Virus record (IMG/VR): IMGVR_UViG_3300036770_008442
Coordinates: 62,001-126,000 of that record
Source of the DNA: a virus
Length of the DNA stretch: 64,000 nt
Reading direction: 5' to 3' (one strand)
Of the stretch, positions 51,601-59,755 are shown piece by piece. Position 1 is the first letter of the stretch, and each line of letters starts with the position of its first letter. The notes beneath the pieces were generated by a model. That model saw nothing but the letters and a program-made list of their open reading frames with translations, did not search any database and was not told the origin of the DNA. A program made the translations under genes and the position numbers.

Positions 51601-51896
51601 TTTAAAGCAAGTAGGTTTAGCGCGAAAACGGGACCTGTTGATAAACAAGCAAAAATAGATCTATGAAAGAAAGATCCCTTTGCCTCTAGTGTTTTATCTA
51701 TATCACCAAAAATAGCCACCGCTGTAGTGACATCCGGTAAATAAACAGGAGCATTAAATGGTCCCTTGTTGGAAAATCCAACTACTAACCTAATTGTTTG
51801 TGACGTCAGAATAATATTTTCCGAAGCGTCGAATTCTAGAGTGTAAACACCCGAGGCTTTGAATTGTGATAAATCAAGTTTGATTTTCTTTGCCAT
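48639..51896 (-). CDS. 18: Tail sheath protein (T4 gp18-like), enlarged
   Basis: 1085 residues, much longer than T4 gp18 (659). The N-terminal beta domain with ILTSQTIRLVVGFSNKGPFN starts the sheath fold. The C-terminal domain with IAGQKRGIISATNLVGVEYD, RGIGVVIFGNQTAYQTVNSA and VIIEPARGIQKFINRVTVTR carries the handshake strands typical of contractile sheaths. The middle (~250-780) is an insertion of beta-rich, Thr/Ser-rich sequence that would face the outside of the tail. Two GATATATA motifs lie upstream (51924 and 51977), indicating strong late expression. Confidence 0.9.
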   Translation of the reverse strand: MAKKIKLDLSQFKASGVYTLEFDASENIILTSQTIRLVVGFSNKGPFNAPVYLPDVTTAVAIFGDIDKTLEAKGSFFHRSIFACLSTGPVFALNLLALNNDIDSSTADVVNYFGYSVDTEQSNGVLTSRLYSSFFNKERFWFADPEYFLATMSSVDTGRIFNLVNLGKESMSVIVRKSTDATPPLQGFDVFAVDWYGADNVPSFMHPYDYISDYFIDVIAVSGDWTDYETLSLDPRWSSYFTRNGFIKSQIVSFLSQPDVNIVVNQTGCLIPDFVDLNGNNQYIQTLINNNTPSTGLFCAVDEQALDNICSNPYKIDLVGNHLIDELTSDRDLVDARLNFLSYDQNLLADYLYSQNVNTITDSATGATASIKTGSLFTLYSGGATAGIATSNFDSYDPALKYGGLHYIVTSSSGTLTSVQKQSLVEFATPTATSQPYIIGKLTGIVGLTGTVINQFSENDLVKLKISGAIETGGNVLLTFSHPLDTPSYSAQGISVEPYADLDGATGDVNPGYFQIVASDYLDIVSVASVTGGTASNALIGQIETPFYQDLLYGELADGDQLWLNDTGTSINYITYQNTVDRDQYNISYARAFNNEARQNPSQLEDYPAFGSVYASDNIGNTVSAGKTDIVSSVGSINQYVSVVTKIDPTNFTISSSPSSPISVGDLLVSTDLDICETEGANRQGRLTKVTSVAQTSTAGIVKVTTARPVLYYAGSPLQVQKFKSIPQFTRSFDFTYLNGFTMKDSHRPNGTDARVSEILDVMYDTNIAATLATKDVISFRYIVDTFSGQILPNSKYQLSKLAMMRQKALALINAPSMAQFRSSTDPRFTNAPTPANPAPSLQAQYISEGGNLSLNPSYTFSLPTEDQGAKFAAFYTPYLTIRENNKNINVPPAAYISNNFVRKFSNGEPYNIIAGQKRGIISATNLVGVEYDFTDSDRGWLEPVGLNPLIKKRGIGVVIFGNQTAYQTVNSAFNLVHVRDLLISLESDVEEILANYLFDFNEDSIRLEIKTLVDNYLDGVRAGGGIYAYQVIMDSSNNTPAIIDQNIGIIDVIIEPARGIQKFINRVTVTRTGGISSGGFIQFV

Positions 51897-51923
51897 TACT
51901 GTTCAAAAGATATTTTTGCTTTG

Positions 51924-51931
51924 TATATATC
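51924..51931 (-). promoter_or_regulatory. Late-promoter-like GATATATA motif (proximal to gp18)
   Basis: The minus strand reads TTCTTAGATATATACAAA, 28 bases before the sheath ATG at 51896. It is the nearer of two such motifs. Confidence 0.6.
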
Positions 51932-51976
51932 TAAGAAAGGGATCCATAAAAAGATACGATCTCCACTTTCTTTTTC

Positions 51977-51984
51977 TATATATC
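51977..51984 (-). promoter_or_regulatory. Late-promoter-like GATATATA motif (distal to gp18)
   Basis: The minus strand reads TCTTTTGATATATAGAAA, 81 bases before the sheath ATG and just downstream of the terminase stop at 52002. Together with the copy at 51924 it makes a tandem promoter pair 53 bases apart. Confidence 0.55.
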
Positions 51985-52001
51985 AAAAGAAAATATGACT
52001 T

Positions 52002-53795
52002 TTACAACAGTTGGCTGAACGATGAATAAAATCCTCCTTCTTTCGTTCCACTTTCGTTCGTATTTCCTCCATTTAGCTTTGAATCTATCAAATCCCTATA
52101 CTCATCCTCTAAAGAATCATACATTTCCCCAATCATATCATAAAAAGCGGAGGATTCAAAAATCGAACTAATGTTAACTATTGTCATGGCGACGTCATCA
52201 TGACCAGTCTGGCTGGAATAAGTCCCACTAGAATTTAGACCAAATGAAAAAAGCTCAGGGATAGTCCAATCTTTTTCATTAATAATGATTTTATTGGATC
52301 GGATAAGGGATCTTACTATCTCGCAATATTTAAGCTTATTTTTCTCATTGTATTTAATGCCGGGCTTTAGAGATTTAGAAGATTCCGAATGTTTGGTGTG
52401 GATGATAATCTCCTGTGAAAGATCATCATTTACAAGCAATTTATCCAACAGGAATTCGCCCTTGAAATTAACCTCCATTAGGATTTTAATATTTTCAGGA
52501 TTAAAAACTTTGACAATCAGACATTCTAGGAGTCTTCTAAAATCCTCTATTTGGATTTCATTATCCCGATAAACCCCAACTTGAAGGAGTCCAAAGAAAT
52601 CAGATTCGTCATTGAACTCCCTGGTGTTTTCTATTACTTTTCTAGGCAGAGGAACAACCTTGAAAACATTTAAGACAGTAAAATCCCCTCTGCTCCCCCC
52701 TGCCAAATCTATGGAGATAATAAATCTATTTCTTTCTAATACTTCACCCTCCAATTGAAACTTAGGATGCCATTTAAAATTTTCATAGGATAGACCTAAA
52801 TCATGAAGCACATCTATCTCTTTCCAGACGTATTCAGTTTCATTGAATTTCATTTTTCTGAGCTCATTAGAACCCAATAAAAGCGTAGATGAACTTAAAA
52901 ACTGATTACCGTATTCCTGATTGAAAAGTTCTTGTGATCCAAGGTTAGAGACCTCTTTTTTTTTCCATTCTTCATCCCTTCCTGGAACTTGCCACCAATC
53001 AACCCGAATAGGATTAAAACTATTTTCTCCCCTAAGTGCTCCTTGATAAATCTCATAAAACTTATTCATCCCATTGGGAGTAGAAGTAATGATTATTCGA
53101 GATACATTAGAGGAGGATACAGTAGGATATGTAGATCTGAAGAAAGATTCAATAAAATTTGGATGAATGTGTGCAAACTCATCCATATAAAGAAAGTGGA
53201 TCGTAAAACCGATCGCTGAGGTTTTAGTGGTTGTTTTCGCGATTGCCCTGCAGCCATTATCAAATTTCATGGACATCACATTATTTACGATGATACCAGG
53301 TTTTAAGAACCATGGAAGTCCCTTAACAATGGATTTAATCTTATCCATTAATTCTTCTGCAGTTGAACCCACGTTTGCTAATATCATAGCATTTTTATCG
53401 TGATTGAAAAGCAGATACCATACTAAAATAATAGCAGAGGTAATAGATTTACCAACTTGTCTGGGTGCTAAAAAAATATTAAATCTATGAGCCTGATATT
53501 CTCTTAAAACAGATTCTTGATAGTCTCTAAGTTTAACGTAAAAAAGTCCATCGTCAGTCATAACTCTGCAATATTTAGCAAAATAAACGACGTCCTTTGC
53601 ACACTTCTGCATTTCTAGAATCTCCTCCTCTGTATATTGCCAGAGTAGATTTGATCTTTTTAATTCAGGATCACCGTCATGAAATGGGTTGTCTACTGAT
53701 TTATAATCCAGACCTTGCTCTTCTATCTCATAAAGAAGTCTTTCTACTTTTTTAGTACTCCAATAATTAGAGCTTATTTCTTCAGGTTCGTTCAT
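52002..53795 (-). CDS. 17: Terminase large subunit (T4 gp17-like)
   Basis: 597 residues. The ATPase has Walker A APRQVGKS at 110-117, Walker B FLYMDEF with D205/E206, and the coupling motif RIIITSTPNGMNKFYEIY. The nuclease domain has SIDLAGG with D363 and the C-terminal GHDDVAM near 555. T4 gp17 is 610 residues with the same order. It packages DNA through the portal and cuts the concatemer. It lies eight bases after the putative small terminase gene and before the sheath gene, the T4 order 16-17-18. Confidence 0.95.
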   Translation of the reverse strand: MNEPEEISSNYWSTKKVERLLYEIEEQGLDYKSVDNPFHDGDPELKRSNLLWQYTEEEILEMQKCAKDVVYFAKYCRVMTDDGLFYVKLRDYQESVLREYQAHRFNIFLAPRQVGKSITSAIILVWYLLFNHDKNAMILANVGSTAEELMDKIKSIVKGLPWFLKPGIIVNNVMSMKFDNGCRAIAKTTTKTSAIGFTIHFLYMDEFAHIHPNFIESFFRSTYPTVSSSNVSRIIITSTPNGMNKFYEIYQGALRGENSFNPIRVDWWQVPGRDEEWKKKEVSNLGSQELFNQEYGNQFLSSSTLLLGSNELRKMKFNETEYVWKEIDVLHDLGLSYENFKWHPKFQLEGEVLERNRFIISIDLAGGSRGDFTVLNVFKVVPLPRKVIENTREFNDESDFFGLLQVGVYRDNEIQIEDFRRLLECLIVKVFNPENIKILMEVNFKGEFLLDKLLVNDDLSQEIIIHTKHSESSKSLKPGIKYNEKNKLKYCEIVRSLIRSNKIIINEKDWTIPELFSFGLNSSGTYSSQTGHDDVAMTIVNISSIFESSAFYDMIGEMYDSLEDEYRDLIDSKLNGGNTNESGTKEGGFYSSFSQLL

Positions 53796-53803
53796 AGATA
53801 TTT

Positions 53804-54571
53804 TTAATTAAAAAGATCATCATCAATTTGCAGCGAGTCTTCGTCATCTGGGGATTCATTTTCTGAATCAATCTGAGATTTTTTTCGGGCATTAACAACA
53901 GAGTTTTCATTCTGTTCATCGTCAATCTTGATGTCTTCAATTTCAGTTCCAATGATATCACGAAGTCCCTCCATTAATCCCTTGGTTCCTCTAACTCTAA
54001 TTCCAGTATCATTCTTAAATTTATCATAGACTCCAGATCCATCATCGCCTTGTTCCAACTGAACAATTCCTTTGTCTATTTTTTGCTCTATCTGAGATTG
54101 CAATTTCTTGTATCCCTGTTCCATTTTATCAAGGTATGCTTGATAATCTTTGGGCATTTGCATGATTTGAGATTGAAGCTGAGCTAAAACTTCAAACATT
54201 CTGGGATTACTATTTCCCATATCAATCTCTTCCAACAGCTTAGTAATAGCGTGTTGAGCAGTCTTTAGCTGAAGCATCATAGAAGCTAAATTAGTTGAAT
54301 CAGCTTTTTTCTTATATTCGATGTAATCTGCTTGACTTATTAAATTATCATCTATGTAAAATCTAACAACCGAATCTAATAGGGATTTTGCATCCCCTCC
54401 AGTTGTTTGGGTAGCATCAGTAAAATTGAGCATACCGATGGATTTAATTCGGGGTATATCTTCAGAGGTGACGGATTCTATTTTAAAATTCTCATCATTC
54501 ATGATGGAATCCAATGAAGCCTTCAGCTGCTCCTGTAGAATCTTCTCAGATTTTGGTTGTCTTCTAGGCAT
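53804..54571 (-). CDS. 16: Putative terminase small subunit (gp16-like)
   Basis: 255 residues. An N-terminal helical region (EKILQEQLKASLDSI) precedes a long central coiled coil (residues ~95-180, MLQLKTAQHAITKLLEEID; AQLQSQIMQM; AYLDKMEQGYKKLQSQIEQK) and an acidic C-terminal tail. A central coiled coil between N- and C-terminal domains is the organisation of T4 gp16 (164 aa). The position immediately before gp17 strengthens the call. The size is larger than T4 gp16 and the DNA-binding part is not obvious, so homology is inferred from context. Confidence 0.65.
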   Translation of the reverse strand: MPRRQPKSEKILQEQLKASLDSIMNDENFKIESVTSEDIPRIKSIGMLNFTDATQTTGGDAKSLLDSVVRFYIDDNLISQADYIEYKKKADSTNLASMMLQLKTAQHAITKLLEEIDMGNSNPRMFEVLAQLQSQIMQMPKDYQAYLDKMEQGYKKLQSQIEQKIDKGIVQLEQGDDGSGVYDKFKNDTGIRVRGTKGLMEGLRDIIGTEIEDIKIDDEQNENSVVNARKKSQIDSENESPDDEDSLQIDDDLFN

Positions 54572-54590
54572 ATTAATTTTTTAGAGGATC

Positions 54591-57134
54591 TTATTTATTT
54601 CGAGCAAATTTTGAGAGAACGAGCTTGGGTTTGGCGTTATCAATAATATAAGCTAGCTGTTCGTCCCTAACTACATTCTGATTTAAAACAATAGATTGCT
54701 TATCAATATCTATCATATTCTTAAAAAGTCTGATATTACTAAGCAAAACAGGGGATGTCCAAATTTTATAGGAATTGGAATCTGTTCCATAAAGAGGATT
54801 ATTGGGATCCGTAATTATCTCAGAGGGAGCATTAAAAGTGTAAGACTTAGACAATGATCTATAGTCCTCGTGGACCTTGACCAGATCACTAGATTGCTCT
54901 GTCGGATTGGTTGGATCATAGGACATTTTCCAGATATTAATCCCCATTTGACGGTATTTATTAGATATATTAACAACAAGTCCATACCATTCACCCTGCT
55001 CAGGTACGAACTGAAGTCGAGAATCGTATGTTAGTTCATTTAGGTTTATCTGAATACTACCTTGCTGAATAAAATTATTATTAGCAGGGAGATTAGTTCC
55101 GGAATGAACAATGTCTATTCGTAATCCTTGGGTAGTAAAATCAGGTCCGATATAAGTTCCATCGATCAGATTTCGGGCCTGGGCTTTTTGCATCTTATAG
55201 GGAAGAGGATTGGATTGATACGGAAGATTGGGATTAGGAATTGTGAATCTATATTCGTCAGGAGTGGCTAAAACCTTAAATCCCCCGGAATGATTAGAAT
55301 CAATTTGAACTGACACATAACCTTCCGGATTTCCTGAAAAATCAAGAAAGGGAGAAAGACCGTGCTTATAGGGATGGGTTGAAAATAGTATATTAGAACT
55401 ATTTTCAGAAATTTTTGTTATACCAAGAGGGGAAAATGGTTTTTTGGAAAGACTATTTTCATTGACATAATTTTTCAGACTAAACCAGCATGTATATGCT
55501 ATTTCCCCTTCATTATCCAGAAATGGCATGTTTTTGTACTTAACCGCAGTTCTGTATTTATTAGGTTCATAGATAAATTCACTATCAGAAACAAAAGCAT
55601 CAGACATGTCATAATAGTTATTGAAAACTATCGTCCAATTGTTATTTAGATCATATCCAATAATTGGCAGTTTATCATAGATATAAGATCTAGCAGGATC
55701 ATCCTCCCTTCTTTGACTAGAGGTAACATATTGTTGGGGTTTGGTAATTTTTAATTCCTCTGACTCAACTTCGGATCCAAATAGTTTTTCTGTGGTAACT
55801 ACTATCCCATCCAATTCTTCCTTATATGCAGGATCCCTAAAATAGGTGTTTGATTTTGGATTGTATTTTTTGAGCTCAACCTTAAAATAAACTGGGGAAT
55901 ACATGAAATCTCTGAACAAATAAGTAGAATTGATCTCATAAATTCTATTAGTGAAAGGAAAATATATGATGTCCCTTTTTCTGGGTTGAGCCCCTCTACC
56001 AAAAATACTCTCAAAATAAACCTTATCTATATGAACCTCAAAAGGCTCCTCAAATTGAATTCCAAAAGGGTCGTAATTAACCTTGGAGTCAGGAAACATA
56101 TTAGAAGGAACGACTACCTTTACACACTTCTCGTCGACGACGTTAAAAAGGGTGTATTCCTTGAGCACAACGTCTTTTCCTCGAGCCTGAGGTTGAACTG
56201 AATAATAATTTGTATCAAAACCAAATACCTTATTGACAATCAGGCTCAGATCCTTGTAGAGATTAACAGCTTTGTTAATAGCATAAGGATTAAAAGTGAA
56301 ATTACAATCATCAAAAACAACAGGCCTGTTTGATTTTTCAGCAGAACAGTTTGGGATCGGTTTGGGTATGATGGGTCCTACAGGACCATTGGGATCCGTT
56401 GCATAAACCAAATCCAAGTTAAAATCGACTATAACTACAGAAGGATCAATAGGTTCATCAGATTCATAAGCTATGGATCCATCGGGATTCAAAACAACTG
56501 AGGTGAATCTGAATTCCGGATAAAATGGTTTTTCAGGATCTAAGGGTATAGAGAATATATTCGAATCTAAATTGGAGGTATAATTCTGAGAAACCCCGGT
56601 TAAAGCAGTTCCAACATTAGTCCAAAGAGACCATGAATTGCCATCGACAGAATACCTAAAATCAATCGCTATATCATTAGCTATATCAGAATTTGATTCA
56701 CCATTAAGAAAAACAGATTCATTCACAAAAGCACCAGCCACGTCTATGATCCAACCATCAAAAGATTGAACCCCTCTAAACGGGGAATCCCAGGACAAAA
56801 CCCGATAATTCCCTATATAAGTGAAATTTAGAGCACTCTCTAATTGTTCTATTCTCTGGGAATACCACTCGGGGGTTTCACAAGGAACATAATAATAAAT
56901 TCCATCTGAAGCAAGAGCAGTATGATATCCATTACACCCCAATTGAACTGCTCTTGCCAAAGCAGCTCCTGTAGTTCCATAATAATTTCTCGTTGATGAA
57001 TCTACTATTTTTTCAGTATTAGCTAATTCATCCTGATATCTAAATCTAGGATCAGACAGGTTTTTTTGATCCCCGTTGCCGTCATAAATGGGAATTCCTC
57101 TTTTAGGAGGTCTATTTTCTGGTGTAAATGGCAT
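54591..57134 (-). CDS. Large neck/tail-type structural protein with gp14-like segment (847 aa)
   Basis: 847 residues. A middle segment, FESIFGRGAQPRKRDIIYFP, followed by TNRIYEINSTYLF and SPVYFKVELKKYNP, matches in pattern the neck protein gp14 of T4-like phages (F-x-x-I-F-G-x-x-x-x-P...D-x-I-x-F-x...YFKLxLxKY). The N-terminal ~330 residues and C-terminal ~350 residues are extra beta-rich domains with lectin-like features (e.g. EGYVSVQIDSNHSGG). T4 gp14 is 256 residues, so this would be an enlarged or fused version. It opens the structural block ahead of gp16 and has a promoter motif 44 bases upstream. Confidence 0.5.
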   Translation of the reverse strand: MPFTPENRPPKRGIPIYDGNGDQKNLSDPRFRYQDELANTEKIVDSSTRNYYGTTGAALARAVQLGCNGYHTALASDGIYYYVPCETPEWYSQRIEQLESALNFTYIGNYRVLSWDSPFRGVQSFDGWIIDVAGAFVNESVFLNGESNSDIANDIAIDFRYSVDGNSWSLWTNVGTALTGVSQNYTSNLDSNIFSIPLDPEKPFYPEFRFTSVVLNPDGSIAYESDEPIDPSVVIVDFNLDLVYATDPNGPVGPIIPKPIPNCSAEKSNRPVVFDDCNFTFNPYAINKAVNLYKDLSLIVNKVFGFDTNYYSVQPQARGKDVVLKEYTLFNVVDEKCVKVVVPSNMFPDSKVNYDPFGIQFEEPFEVHIDKVYFESIFGRGAQPRKRDIIYFPFTNRIYEINSTYLFRDFMYSPVYFKVELKKYNPKSNTYFRDPAYKEELDGIVVTTEKLFGSEVESEELKITKPQQYVTSSQRREDDPARSYIYDKLPIIGYDLNNNWTIVFNNYYDMSDAFVSDSEFIYEPNKYRTAVKYKNMPFLDNEGEIAYTCWFSLKNYVNENSLSKKPFSPLGITKISENSSNILFSTHPYKHGLSPFLDFSGNPEGYVSVQIDSNHSGGFKVLATPDEYRFTIPNPNLPYQSNPLPYKMQKAQARNLIDGTYIGPDFTTQGLRIDIVHSGTNLPANNNFIQQGSIQINLNELTYDSRLQFVPEQGEWYGLVVNISNKYRQMGINIWKMSYDPTNPTEQSSDLVKVHEDYRSLSKSYTFNAPSEIITDPNNPLYGTDSNSYKIWTSPVLLSNIRLFKNMIDIDKQSIVLNQNVVRDEQLAYIIDNAKPKLVLSKFARNK

Positions 57135-57177
57135 AAATTGGATATAATATTTGAGACCTGTCGGTTAGGTCTTCATT

Positions 57178-57185
57178 TATATATC
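57178..57185 (-). promoter_or_regulatory. Late-promoter-like GATATATA motif
   Basis: The minus strand reads AATCTGGATATATAAATG, 44 bases before the ATG at 57134. Downstream in the leader is a small hairpin AGACCT...AGGTCT (57154-57172). Confidence 0.6.
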
Positions 57186-57200
57186 CAGATTCAAAAGATC

Positions 57201-58382
57201 TTAAAGCCTCTCTTCCCAAATTAGCTTATCAATAGCATCCTGAACCATCTTGGGAGTGATGGAGGTAGTACAGAGAAATCGATCCGGAGTTTCTTTAAGT
57301 CTAGGACACCAGTTCCAATCACCCCTGTCAAATTTATGGGCAGGATCATTGAAGCATCCATGACAAACAGATTTATTAATCACCCGGTAGTTCTTATGAG
57401 TAAATTCGCACTTGGGTAAAGAAAAACCAGAAATCATCACAACGGGTTTATGAAGAGCCCAAGCAAGCCAGGATAATCCAGATCCAATCCCGATAAAAAA
57501 TTCACAGTGATAAAGATCTATAGCACGTTGGAGAATCCCAATTTCACCAGATTTATCCAGAATACCGTTCAGTTCAGCTGGCTGTTTTTGAATTAAAACC
57601 GGGGTATATCCCAAAGAAATAACATAATCCACCACAGATTGCCATCCTGAAGGATAATGCCAATGTTTGGCATTTGCAGTTGATTCTATTGCTATACAAA
57701 CGTACTTACCATCAATGGTGGGCTTACTGTTTTTAATAAGATCCGGAACTTCCGGAAATAAAATATCCCCATTAAAATCAATTCCAACATGATCTCCTGC
57801 AACTTGCTGCAGAGAAATAGTTCTTGGATCTCTTTTATGTTTATTCTCATCATCCTCGTCATACCAGCCTATCCCAAATACAGCCTCTGTGTTTCTTTCC
57901 CGATATCCAGGTGGAAAAAATCTAATGTCTGGATAAAAAAGAGTCAAAAGATCGTTCCAGAAAGTTGTGACGTAAAGATCACATGAATATTTCTCTTTTA
58001 ATTTGTGCACAACAGGGATCCATGCGAGAGTATCTCCTAGGGAAGAACTGTCGAAAGAAACCCCGATTTTAGATCCATGTAATGAATTTTCTAGATCGTA
58101 TCGATAAACAAGTTCATCCTGGACATAGCATTCACCGATCCATGGATAAAACCATTTTCTGAATAAACTTGTGTACATTCCTGAGGATGTATCCCCTTGA
58201 TAGACAACACTCCCGGATAATTTATCGATAAATTTAACCACTGCAGAGCCAGAAGCCTTAGATCCCTTGGCATCAATTCTTGGACCATAGTCAAAAACAA
58301 ATTGAAAATCAAGAGGTCTTTTGAAATGAAGATCTCCAGCTTTTTTATTATCTAAATAAACTTTAATGCCTCTGTTTTTCAT
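57201..58382 (-). CDS. TibC/BAHT-type autotransporter heptosyltransferase-like protein
   Basis: 393 residues. The C-terminus has four cysteines at 340, 343, 359 and 371 (CHGC ... WCP ... CTTSI). This is the iron-binding CxxC-x15-C-x11-C finger of the bacterial autotransporter heptosyltransferase (BAHT, TibC-like) family. The GT-B core has VSFDSSSLGDTLAWIPVVHK, CIAIESTANAKHWHYPSGWQ and IGIGSGLSWLAWALHKPVVM. TibC-type enzymes transfer heptose from ADP-heptose to Ser residues of autotransporter beta-helices. In a phage, the acceptor is likely a repeat-rich virion protein. It lies with other glycan genes and a heptose kinase is encoded at 30.3 kb. Confidence 0.85.
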   Translation of the reverse strand: MKNRGIKVYLDNKKAGDLHFKRPLDFQFVFDYGPRIDAKGSKASGSAVVKFIDKLSGSVVYQGDTSSGMYTSLFRKWFYPWIGECYVQDELVYRYDLENSLHGSKIGVSFDSSSLGDTLAWIPVVHKLKEKYSCDLYVTTFWNDLLTLFYPDIRFFPPGYRERNTEAVFGIGWYDEDDENKHKRDPRTISLQQVAGDHVGIDFNGDILFPEVPDLIKNSKPTIDGKYVCIAIESTANAKHWHYPSGWQSVVDYVISLGYTPVLIQKQPAELNGILDKSGEIGILQRAIDLYHCEFFIGIGSGLSWLAWALHKPVVMISGFSLPKCEFTHKNYRVINKSVCHGCFNDPAHKFDRGDWNWCPRLKETPDRFLCTTSITPKMVQDAIDKLIWEERL

Positions 58383-59434
58383 CTTAATTGAAGAATTTGA
58401 AGAATAGAATTGATATCTTTTTGAACATCCTCATAGGGACCGGACTGAGAAAGATAGGTCACCAAAGGATTATTGTCATAGCTATCCATATAAGGCTCCA
58501 GTCTTCTCATAAGAACAGGAAGATTCCAAGAAAGAGTCTCCTTAATAACAATCGGATTTAATTCCCACACAGAAGTAAAAACGAAAAGATCCGCTGCCTG
58601 GTAAAAGTTATCCACATCATTTCTTTCGCCCCAAATTCTACAATTACCAGGAACGTTTTTCATTAAAGGGGACCAATAGTCAGAAAAATTTGGAGCTTGA
58701 TTTCCGATGAAATGAAATTCTATTGGATAATCCTCCATTTTTCTGGCAATGTCCATCAGGTATCCTTGGTTTTTACCAGGAGTAAAAAGTCCCACATTGA
58801 TAATGTGCTTCTTATGAGCATCAAGTCCCAAGAGAGATAAAGCCTCCTGCCGTGGTGGACGTTGATAATTTTCTATTGGATATTCTAAAATATCTAAAGG
58901 GGTATCCAACTCAGAAAACTTATTCACCATCCACTGATTAACCATTACAAATTTATCAGGTCTCCAAGTTTTATCATATGGAGAAATATTTGAGCTGTGA
59001 CAAGTTTCATAGATATAATAAGGACGAGAACTATCAAAGATTTTCTCTATAATCGACTCATCCACAAAAAACTCTACAAAATCATCGAAATGAATGATAT
59101 CTGGACAAATATCCTGGATCAGGTCCAGAATTTTATTCTTGTCTTCACCTAGAGTAAAAAACCGATCCCCAAGCATTCCCTGAATTCGGTTTCTCTGAAC
59201 CACGTATTCATCAGACACGTTGCTATATTCAATACAGAATATTTCAGCCTGATCTAGAAAACACTCTATTTTTTTACAAAGGTATTGAGGCATCCCACCA
59301 GTAGACAGATGCGGAGCAACATAGAGAATTCTGGGTCTATCCCCAGAAGCCAACTTGATCCTATTCTCCAGATCTGCTAGAGTTTTGGATAGTCCATATT
59401 TAATTTTTCTAAGTTCTGTAGATGTATTCATCAT
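58379..59434 (-). CDS. GT4-family glycosyltransferase
   Basis: 351 residues. RILYVAPHLSTGGMPQYLCK opens the N-terminal Rossmann domain with the usual GG loop. The C-terminal domain has INVGLFTPGKNQGYLMDIAR, a variant donor-binding motif, and DLFVFTSVWELNPIVIKETL, the GT4 E-x7-E-like nucleotide-binding region. These retaining GT-B enzymes use nucleotide sugars. The acceptor is unknown. It overlaps the heptosyltransferase by four bases and follows a small coiled-coil gene, consistent with a single glycan operon. Confidence 0.85.
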   Translation of the reverse strand: MMNTSTELRKIKYGLSKTLADLENRIKLASGDRPRILYVAPHLSTGGMPQYLCKKIECFLDQAEIFCIEYSNVSDEYVVQRNRIQGMLGDRFFTLGEDKNKILDLIQDICPDIIHFDDFVEFFVDESIIEKIFDSSRPYYIYETCHSSNISPYDKTWRPDKFVMVNQWMVNKFSELDTPLDILEYPIENYQRPPRQEALSLLGLDAHKKHIINVGLFTPGKNQGYLMDIARKMEDYPIEFHFIGNQAPNFSDYWSPLMKNVPGNCRIWGERNDVDNFYQAADLFVFTSVWELNPIVIKETLSWNLPVLMRRLEPYMDSYDNNPLVTYLSQSGPYEDVQKDINSILQILQLR

Positions 59435-59706
59435 GAATTTTTAGTGTAAACTCCAGTGGCAAAATCCAACTGGCCTTCTCCATATCTACCTACAATATCT
59501 TCGGTTAGAGATCTTTCTAATTCACCAAGTTCAAGAGATTTTTTAAGCCCCTCTGAAATATTATCACTCAGAACCTGGAGTTCATTTTCTAGGAAATACT
59601 TTTGAATATTAAGTTTTCCAATGATCTCGACATTTTCCCTGATTTGATCTCTTAGGTCAATGATCGATTTTAGTTCATCCTCCGATAGTTTGATTTCGTT
59701 TTCCAT
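59431..59706 (-). CDS. Small coiled-coil protein in the glycan operon (91 aa)
   Basis: I start at the ATG at 59706 (MENEIKLSEDELKSIIDL); an upstream TTG is also in frame but less likely. The protein is a single long charged coiled coil (residues ~5-70), ending GEGQLDFATGVYTKNS. The gene overlaps the GT4 gene by four bases. It may be a structural or chaperone-like partner, but nothing specific can be said. Confidence 0.6.
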   Translation of the reverse strand: MENEIKLSEDELKSIIDLRDQIRENVEIIGKLNIQKYFLENELQVLSDNISEGLKKSLELGELERSLTEDIVGRYGEGQLDFATGVYTKNS

Positions 59707-59755
59707 TGTGTATTTTTTCAATTATAGACCCTATTTTTAGTTTTATTTCAGTCCT

